Assembly (NCBI GenBank): GCA_017990155.1
Contig: JAGNOM010000014.1
Coordinates: 1-17,835 of the forward strand
Reading direction: 5' to 3'
DNA from: Propionivibrio sp.
GTDB taxonomy: Bacteria > Pseudomonadota > Gammaproteobacteria > Burkholderiales > Rhodocyclaceae
Length of the DNA stretch: 17,835 nucleotides
In this document: in pieces, positions 1-4,121 of the stretch
Position numbering within the stretch: position 1 is the first letter of the stretch
Layout: each line of letters starts with the position of its first letter
Notes under the pieces: generated by a model
Told to the model about the DNA's origin: nothing
What the model saw: only the letters and a program-made list of their open reading frames with translations
Databases searched by the model: none
Program-made: the position numbers and the translations under genes

Positions 1-69
1 AACCTCAAGACCGGCGAAGGTCTGGAGAAGATCATCGCCTTTGTTCTTGAGCGCGGAATGCTGACATAA
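1..69 (+). CDS. C-terminal end of an unidentified protein (partial)
   Basis: The first 66 bases read as 22 codons in frame 1 and end in a TAA at 67-69; the start lies outside the window. The tail reads NLKTGEGLEKIIAFVLERGM-LT, with codon use typical of the neighbours. It ends five bases before the stop of the convergent flavin reductase gene. The fragment is too short to assign a family and no function is proposed. Confidence 0.5.
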   Translation, partial: NLKTGEGLEKIIAFVLERGMLT

Positions 70-74
70 CGGCG

Positions 75-626
75 CTAAAGCGTATGCTTCTTGACCCAGT
101 CGACGTACTTGTCCATCCAGCTCTGCAAAAATTGCTTGCTGCCGGCGCCAATGTTGCCGCCTTCGTCAAACAATCCGTCCTTGGCCTGAAGAAAGACTTC
201 GGGTTGGCCGAGCGTCGGCATATCGAGGTGCGCAAGAATGTTGCGCAGGTGCTGCTGCGCCATGGCCGTGCCGGTGGCACCCGGCGAAACGCCAATCACA
301 GCGGCCGGCTTGCCGGCCCAGGCGCTCTTTCCATAAGGGCGCGAAGCGATGTCGATGGCGTTCTTGAGCGCGCCGGGGATCGAACGGTTGTATTCGGGCG
401 TCACAAACAGCACGCCGTCGGCTGCGGAAAGTTCGCTCTTGAAGTGCTTTACGGTCTCCGTGGGATTTGCCTCGTCGTCCTGGTTGTAAAGCGGCAAATC
501 ACCAATGCTCAACTGCTTGAAACCGAAGTCGGACGGTGCGAGTTTCACAATCGCGGTGGCCAACTTGCGGTTTAGAGACTCCTCGCGAAGGCTTCCGACA
601 ACGATAGCAACCTGATACTGGATCAT
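75..626 (-). CDS. chrR: NADPH-dependent FMN/quinone reductase, ChrR/azoreductase type
   Basis: This 183-residue cytoplasmic flavoprotein has the flavodoxin-like fold of the NADPH-dependent FMN reductase family. The family transfers two electrons from NAD(P)H through FMN to quinones, chromate or azo dyes and is thought to limit oxidative stress. The sequence shows the N-terminal phosphate-binding stretch VVGSLREESLNRKLA (about residues 9-23) and the FMN-binding TPEYNRSIPGALKNAID (about 76-92). Length and motif order match the ChrR proteins of Pseudomonas. The start is supported by an AAGGAG ribosome binding site (633-638) seven bases upstream. The gene is convergent with the fragment at the left edge and divergent from the membrane protein at 831. 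The in vivo substrate cannot be read from sequence; the symbol is by family resemblance only. Confidence 0.85.
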   Translation of the reverse strand: MIQYQVAIVVGSLREESLNRKLATAIVKLAPSDFGFKQLSIGDLPLYNQDDEANPTETVKHFKSELSAADGVLFVTPEYNRSIPGALKNAIDIASRPYGKSAWAGKPAAVIGVSPGATGTAMAQQHLRNILAHLDMPTLGQPEVFLQAKDGLFDEGGNIGAGSKQFLQSWMDKYVDWVKKHTL

Positions 627-781
627 GGAGAGCTCCTTCTGGAATAGGTCAAGTCCGCGGCGCTCCGCAGACGTGCATCAAGGAAGCGTTCGGACTCACG
701 ATTCAATACCCGGGTTCCGTTGGGTGTCGTATATTTCAGGTGTGTGACGGTGTTTGTTTCTCGCAGCCGGCACTAACGCGC

Positions 782-809
782 TTGGTTGTGGCAAACCAGA
801 ATCTATACT
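782..809 (+). promoter_or_regulatory. candidate sigma-70 promoter of the small membrane protein gene
   Basis: TTGGTT at 782-787 and TATACT at 804-809 are separated by 16 bases, which puts the predicted transcription start near 816. That leaves a short leader carrying AGGGG before the ATG at 831. The promoter argues against the longer open frame that would begin with TTG at 786. Pattern match only. Confidence 0.45.
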
Positions 810-830
810 GGCTTCAGGGGGATGTCTCAA

Positions 831-1181
831 ATGTCGAGGCACATCACAACGGACCAATCGGGGCAACAAACCGGCGTCACTGGATCACTTCCGGGGCTGG
901 CGGCGGAAATCCTGCGCCTGATTCCGGTTGCCCTCCTTCTCGGCACGGTGTTGATCGCCGTGCCGTCAATCGTGGCCCGGTTCAATCTGTGGCCGGTCGT
1001 TGTGGGGATGAAACACCTCGGCGCACTCGACACCTTGGCGCTCGGCCTGCTTTTTTCGCACTGGGTATTTCTGCTTGCTGCCGCAATCGGCGCCTTCATG
1101 GTAGCTCATGTGCGCAGCCTGGAGCGCCGTGCCGAGGCTCAGTATGCCGATGGCGTCGGAAAACCAACTGACGAACCGTAA
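831..1181 (+). CDS. small membrane protein with two predicted helices, function unknown
   Basis: I do not recognise a family. From the ATG at 831 the product is 116 residues: a polar N-terminus of about 20 residues, a hydrophobic segment (IPVALLLGTVLIAVPSIVA, about residues 31-49), a short loop, a second hydrophobic segment (LALGLLFSHWVFLLAAAIGAFMV, about 66-88) and a charged C-terminal tail with an RSLERRAEA stretch. The start at 831 is preferred because AGGGG (816-820) lies about ten bases upstream. An in-frame ATG at 822 and a TTG at 786 are alternatives, but the TTG sits inside the candidate promoter. The gene stands alone, divergent from the flavin reductase and convergent with the 47-residue gene. 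A hairpin-like inner-membrane protein is the most that can be said. Confidence 0.6.
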   Translation: MSRHITTDQSGQQTGVTGSLPGLAAEILRLIPVALLLGTVLIAVPSIVARFNLWPVVVGMKHLGALDTLALGLLFSHWVFLLAAAIGAFMVAHVRSLERRAEAQYADGVGKPTDEP

Positions 1182-1212
1182 CAGCCCGAACGACAACCGC
1201 CTCGAAAACGGC

Positions 1213-1356
1213 TCAAAACCCGTTCCGCGGACGGCGGTACTTGGCAACGCGATCCATCTCGAACATTTCGTTGATCGAGAGGCAGCGCGCGAGCAGCAAT
1301 ATCAAGAAGAGATACGCTGCAAGTGCGAGCGTGTAGAGCATCAACGGGTTGGTCAT
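1213..1356 (-). CDS. 47-residue single-helix membrane protein, hypothetical
   Basis: A short frame on the minus strand runs from an ATG at 1356-1354 to a TGA at 1215-1213. Its ribosome binding site AAGGG lies about eight bases upstream (inside 1361-1373). The 47 residues comprise a hydrophobic helix (PLMLYTLALAAYLFLILLLA, residues 4-23) followed by an amphipathic, basic tail (SINEMFEMDRVAKYRRPRNG). This is the usual look of a bacterial small membrane protein: one helix with a positively charged end. No family is recognised. It lies 187 bases downstream of the SemiSWEET gene on the same strand, and the AT-rich stretch 1382-1480 between them could hold its promoter. Support is the ribosome binding site plus clean helix and charge pattern; conservation was not testable here. 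Confidence 0.55.
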   Translation of the reverse strand: MTNPLMLYTLALAAYLFLILLLARCLSINEMFEMDRVAKYRRPRNGF

Positions 1357-1412
1357 AAGTCAGCCCTTCAGTCGAATCAGTGATAAAGAAAAGCTGAAAC
1401 ACTGAGAAGCAT

Positions 1413-1440
1413 ACAATGGGCCAAACAGCTAACACATTGT
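1413..1440. repeat. short inverted repeat in AT-rich intergenic DNA
   Basis: ACAATG (1413-1418) and CATTGT (1435-1440) form a six-base inverted repeat with a 16-base spacer. They sit in an AT-rich stretch (1382-1480) upstream of the 47-residue minus-strand gene. The position would suit an operator or promoter-proximal site. A six-base repeat can arise by chance. Confidence 0.25.
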
Positions 1441-1543
1441 TATTTAAAAAAACTTATCGATTAGCCATTCTCAAAGAGTGGTTGTGTGTAAGGTAATTCG
1501 ACCGAGCATCAGGCGGTTGACCGACCGCCGGACAAGAAGTTGG

Positions 1544-1801
1544 TCAGCCGAACTTCAACTTCATTCCGAGCACCGCGCTCGCCAGTACCAGGGTGATGGC
1601 GTTGGAGATGATCATCGGCCAAGAGACGATAAAGATGCCGTAGACAAGCCAGAGCGCAACGCCGATCGTCAGGATGAAATACATGCCGAGCGAAACATCC
1701 TTCGCCGATTGTGTCTTCCAGACTTTAACGACCTGCGGCAAGAACGCTACGGTTGTAAGCATTGCGGCTACAAAGCCGATGACGGTGGTGCTCGTGGTCA
1801 T
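1544..1801 (-). CDS. SemiSWEET-type sugar transporter (PQ-loop / MtN3 repeat)
   Basis: The 85-residue inner-membrane protein carries a single three-helix PQ-loop repeat. Its helices cover roughly residues 5-24, 37-55 and 59-79. The diagnostic LPQVVKVWKTQSAKDVSLGM (residues 21-40) has the Pro-Gln pair at 22-23. Bacterial SemiSWEETs of this length dimerise to form a six-helix pore for facilitated sugar movement. The start used is the ATG at 1801, where the family begins; the frame stays open upstream to 2008, but that extension is unrelated to any transporter and contains an intrinsic terminator. A weak GGA (about seven bases upstream) is the only ribosome binding site. The terminator hairpin 30 bases upstream suggests that expression is controlled by read-through. 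The transported sugar cannot be inferred. Confidence 0.85.
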   Translation of the reverse strand: MTTSTTVIGFVAAMLTTVAFLPQVVKVWKTQSAKDVSLGMYFILTIGVALWLVYGIFIVSWPMIISNAITLVLASAVLGMKLKFG

Positions 1802-1830
1802 GATGCATCCGTTGTCGGAAAGCACTGCGG

Positions 1831-1862
1831 TAAAAAAAGTCCTGCTCCAAGTCGGAGCAGGA
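1831..1862 (-). terminator. intrinsic terminator just upstream of the SemiSWEET start
   Basis: On the minus strand a nine-base-pair stem (5' arm 1862-1854, 3' arm 1848-1840) closes a GACTT loop. It is followed by a run of seven Ts (1838-1832). The structure lies 30 bases before the SemiSWEET ATG, with no convincing gene in the roughly 150 bases before it. It therefore terminates either an unannotated small RNA or the transporter's own leader (attenuation). Confidence 0.7.
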
Positions 1863-1950
1863 TCAAAAATCCCATCATTGCGACGGGTTAGGAGGGTCAA
1901 ACTGTTGCCAGCGGGGGACTGGAGCAACGAAGTCATTCTCTGGGTTTGAC
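1831..1950 (-). ncRNA. candidate structured leader or small RNA upstream of SemiSWEET
   Basis: Three elements are visible in minus-strand order. First is an outer stem, GTCAAAC (read from 1950-1944) with GTTTGAC (1902-1896). Second, enclosed in it, is a hairpin: GTTG-CT-CCAG (1928-1919) pairs with CTGG-CAAC (1911-1904) around TCCCCCG, with a two-base bulge. Third is the terminator at 1862-1831. TTGCTCCAG (1927-1919), part of the inner hairpin, can instead pair over nine positions (two G-U) with TTGGAGCAG (1850-1842), the loop edge and 3' arm of the terminator. Mutually exclusive pairings of this sort are the hallmark of attenuators and riboswitches. No known riboswitch class is recognised, and the transcript start is not identified. 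Confidence 0.4.
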
Positions 1951-1984
1951 GCAGGAAGGTCTGTTGCCCGATTTGGCCGTTTGC

Positions 1985-1999
1985 GTAACAGTCTGTAAG
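1985..1999 (+). promoter_or_regulatory. direct-repeat operator-like box GTAAC-N5-GTAAG
   Basis: GTAAC (1985-1989) and GTAAG (1995-1999) recur ten bases apart, one helical turn, as expected for a dimer of an OmpR-family response regulator. The CpxR consensus GTAAA-N5-GTAAA is the closest match I know. A second, better copy lies at 2041. Confidence 0.35.
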
Positions 2000-2040
2000 C
2001 CAACGCATCCCGCTAACATTCCGCCTTTCCGGCGCATTTT

Positions 2041-2055
2041 GTAACTCACTGTAAC
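2041..2055 (+). promoter_or_regulatory. direct-repeat operator-like box GTAAC-N5-GTAAC
   Basis: A perfect direct repeat (GTAAC at 2041-2045 and 2051-2055) ends 25 bases before a plausible -10, TACAAA (2081-2086). The box would therefore abut the -35 position, the usual place for an activating OmpR/CpxR-family regulator. The downstream gene encodes a secreted protein, consistent with envelope-stress or metal-stress control. No regulator gene of that family is in the window. Confidence 0.4.
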
Positions 2056-2198
2056 GCGCTTTTCCTGTGCAACCGTGCGATACAAATCTGCCGAGGCGCG
2101 CAACACGCGGATTACATGTCCGGGCTTAAATGCCAATCAAGGACAGATGAAAAGCATCTATCCCGGTACAGATCAATCACCTTCCGAGGAGAACTTCC

Positions 2199-2630
2199 AT
2201 GAAATCGACAATCACCTTCAGGAGCATCGCGTTGATCGCGCTCGTTGGTGCCGCTCTCGCGGCGCCGGTTCTTGCGCAACCCGGCCCCGGAATGGGTGGC
2301 GGCTGGGGTGGCGGTCCGTGCATGCAGGGCGGCGGCATGAGAAACGGTGCGGGTATGGGTCCGGGCGCAAGAGCTGCGTGGGGAAACAGGGGCGGACGCG
2401 GAATGATGGCCAATCAAGACAACGTGCGCGGTTGGACCTTGCTGACGCCGGAAGAACAGACGTCCTTCCAGAACCAGATGCGCAAGGTCGAGACTTACGA
2501 CGAGTGTGTCCAGGTGCAGACCGAACATCGCGGCATGGTCGAGGTACGCGCCAAGGAGAAAGGCGTCAACCTGATGGTTCCGCGGCAGAATTTCTGCGAC
2601 AACCTGAAAGCACGCGGTGCTATCAAATAA
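2199..2630 (+). CDS. secreted Met/Gly-rich protein of unknown function
   Basis: The 143-residue precursor starts with a clear Sec signal peptide (MKSTITFRSIALIALVGAAL, cleavage expected near AAPVLA-QPG, residue 26). A low-complexity segment rich in Gly and Met follows (about 27-69, with repeated GGGM/GPGM units). After it comes a folded-looking C-terminal half starting WTLLTPEEQ, with two Cys (YDECVQV, QNFCDNL) and the stretch VRAKEKGVNL. A third Cys lies in the Gly/Met part. I recall similar secreted proteins in betaproteobacteria, but no named family. Met-rich periplasmic segments often bind copper(I) or silver(I), which is an inference here. GAGGAG (2186-2191) sits seven bases before the ATG. 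The gene is followed after 135 bases by the ferric reductase gene on the same strand, and the two may be cotranscribed. It resembles CpxP/Spy in size and possible regulation but lacks their LTxxQ signature. Confidence 0.7.
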   Translation: MKSTITFRSIALIALVGAALAAPVLAQPGPGMGGGWGGGPCMQGGGMRNGAGMGPGARAAWGNRGGRGMMANQDNVRGWTLLTPEEQTSFQNQMRKVETYDECVQVQTEHRGMVEVRAKEKGVNLMVPRQNFCDNLKARGAIK

Positions 2631-2765
2631 GGCCGAGGCGGCCGCCGAAACTGGCCGGTGAAATAGTTGGAAACAGTCTGTCGTCGCTGAGAAATCATTT
2701 GCAATGAGCGTGCGAGCAAAATGCCGAGTGCATCTTCACCATTCGTTAATCCATCGAGAACAACC

Positions 2766-4085
2766 ATGAAACGAATCGCACTCCCTCTGACGATCCTGAT
2801 CGCCTTGTTGTGGGCGGCGCTGCAACCCGTCGAAATCCTGACGTTTTCTGCTCCGTTCATGCAAATGCGCAAGGCGCTGACCTTATTGACCGGCACACTG
2901 GCGTTGGGCTGGATGGGATTCTGCATGTTGCTGGCGCTTCGCCCGGCCTGGCTGGAACGCAGTCTCGGGGGACTGGACAAGCTCTATCACGTCCACAAAT
3001 GGGCCGGGATCAGCGCGGTTCTTCTGGTCGTGACGCACTGGCTGCTGATTCTCTCGCCGCGAACGCTGGTCGCCTGGGGCTGGATTGAGGGCGGCGGCCG
3101 TGGCCGTCACGGCGGCGGTGGTGGTGGGTCGTTGATCGGGCTGGCCAAGGAAATGGGCGAGTGGTCGGCGTGGATCATGATCGTTCTTGGCATCGTCGCC
3201 CTCCTCCGCTTCGTGCCCTACGGATGGTTCCGCAAGCTGCACAAGGGATTCCCGGTAGCCTTTCTGATTGGTGCGTTTCACAGCGTTGTCATGCTGCAGA
3301 AGGAGAGCGTTGCGACGACGCCGTTCGGCCTGACCCTGATCGCAATTTCACTGATCGGCGGCGCCATTGCCGTCATCTCGCTTGCCGGGCTGATCGGGCG
3401 CGGCAAGCAGCATCGCGGCGTGGTCACGAGTGCCGCAACGACCGAGTCAGGCGTCCTCGATCTCAAGGTCAACCCCGGCCACAACTGGCCAGGCCACGAA
3501 GCCGGCCAGTTTGCCTTGCTGACCCTTGATCGCAGCGAGGGACCGCATCCGTTTACCATCGTTTCCGACTGGAAACCGGGCAAGCCGCTGCGCTTTGCCA
3601 TCAAACCGCTCGGCGATTACACGCGCAGCCTCGCCGGACGCATCAACGTGGGCGACAGTGTGATTATCGAGGGTCCGTATGGCCGATTCGACTTTGGTGA
3701 CGTCTCCGAAGACCAGGTCTGGGTTGCCGGCGGCGTCGGTGTCGCGCCCTTCCTCGCGCGGCTGGAGATGTTGGCGAACTCCCCGGCGACGAGTCTGGCG
3801 AAAGGCAAAGTCCATTTCTTCTACTGCGTCAGGAATGCCCGCGATGCATCGTTCCCCGAGGGACTCAAAGCCCTGTGTCAAAAAGCCGGCGTCGAACTGC
3901 ATCTGTGGGTCGACGAACGCTACGGGCAAATCCAGCCCGGCGAGATCGGGCAATTTGTGGCTAAAGCCCGCAACGTCTGGTTCTGCGGCCCATCGCGCTG
4001 GGCGACGAGCCTGCAGTCCTACTTCCAGAAAAACTGCGATTTGCCGCCGGAGCGATTCCATCGCGAGATCTTCGAATTCCGTTGA
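2766..4085 (+). CDS. ferric-reductase-like membrane flavocytochrome
   Basis: The 439-residue protein has an N-terminal ferric reductase transmembrane domain (about residues 5-210) and a C-terminal FAD/NAD(P)H reductase domain (about 220-439). Two His pairs expected to hold two b hemes are present: H77 and H91 (VHKW, VTHW), then H159 and H172 (KLHKGF, AFHSV). FAD binding is shown by HPFTIVSD (261-268), nucleotide binding by AGGVGVAPFLARLE (331-344) and a C-terminal FCGPSRW. It should move electrons from cytoplasmic NAD(P)H across the inner membrane to an outer acceptor such as Fe(III), Cu(II) or oxygen. A Gly/His-rich loop (GGGRGRHGGGGGG, about 109-121) follows the second heme His. The ATG at 2766 is chosen because the first helix begins directly after MKR; an upstream ATG at 2721 would add 15 polar residues. 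It ends 36 bases from the convergent kinase gene. Confidence 0.85.
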   Translation: MKRIALPLTILIALLWAALQPVEILTFSAPFMQMRKALTLLTGTLALGWMGFCMLLALRPAWLERSLGGLDKLYHVHKWAGISAVLLVVTHWLLILSPRTLVAWGWIEGGGRGRHGGGGGGSLIGLAKEMGEWSAWIMIVLGIVALLRFVPYGWFRKLHKGFPVAFLIGAFHSVVMLQKESVATTPFGLTLIAISLIGGAIAVISLAGLIGRGKQHRGVVTSAATTESGVLDLKVNPGHNWPGHEAGQFALLTLDRSEGPHPFTIVSDWKPGKPLRFAIKPLGDYTRSLAGRINVGDSVIIEGPYGRFDFGDVSEDQVWVAGGVGVAPFLARLEMLANSPATSLAKGKVHFFYCVRNARDASFPEGLKALCQKAGVELHLWVDERYGQIQPGEIGQFVAKARNVWFCGPSRWATSLQSYFQKNCDLPPERFHREIFEFR

Positions 4086-4121
4086 GCGGCGGAATATCAA
4101 GCCAGTGATACGGCCCGGCGA

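Larger units (their letters stand above)
1802..2198. other. 397-base divergent intergenic region
   Basis: No convincing protein-coding gene is seen between the SemiSWEET and Met/Gly-rich protein starts. It holds the structured leader and terminator (1831-1950), two direct-repeat boxes (1985-1999 and 2041-2055), a possible -10 for the rightward gene (2081-2086) and a roughly 110-base leader before the ATG at 2199. Confidence 0.6.

Noticed and set aside
1904..1928. 6S RNA signature CCAGTCCCC
   Set aside because: The segment folds into a local hairpin and I could not build the long 6S rod with a central bubble; kept only as an alternative in the findings.
1802..2008. Long N-terminal extension of SemiSWEET
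   Set aside because: It contains a strong intrinsic terminator and no resemblance to the transporter family; 85 residues is the normal SemiSWEET length.
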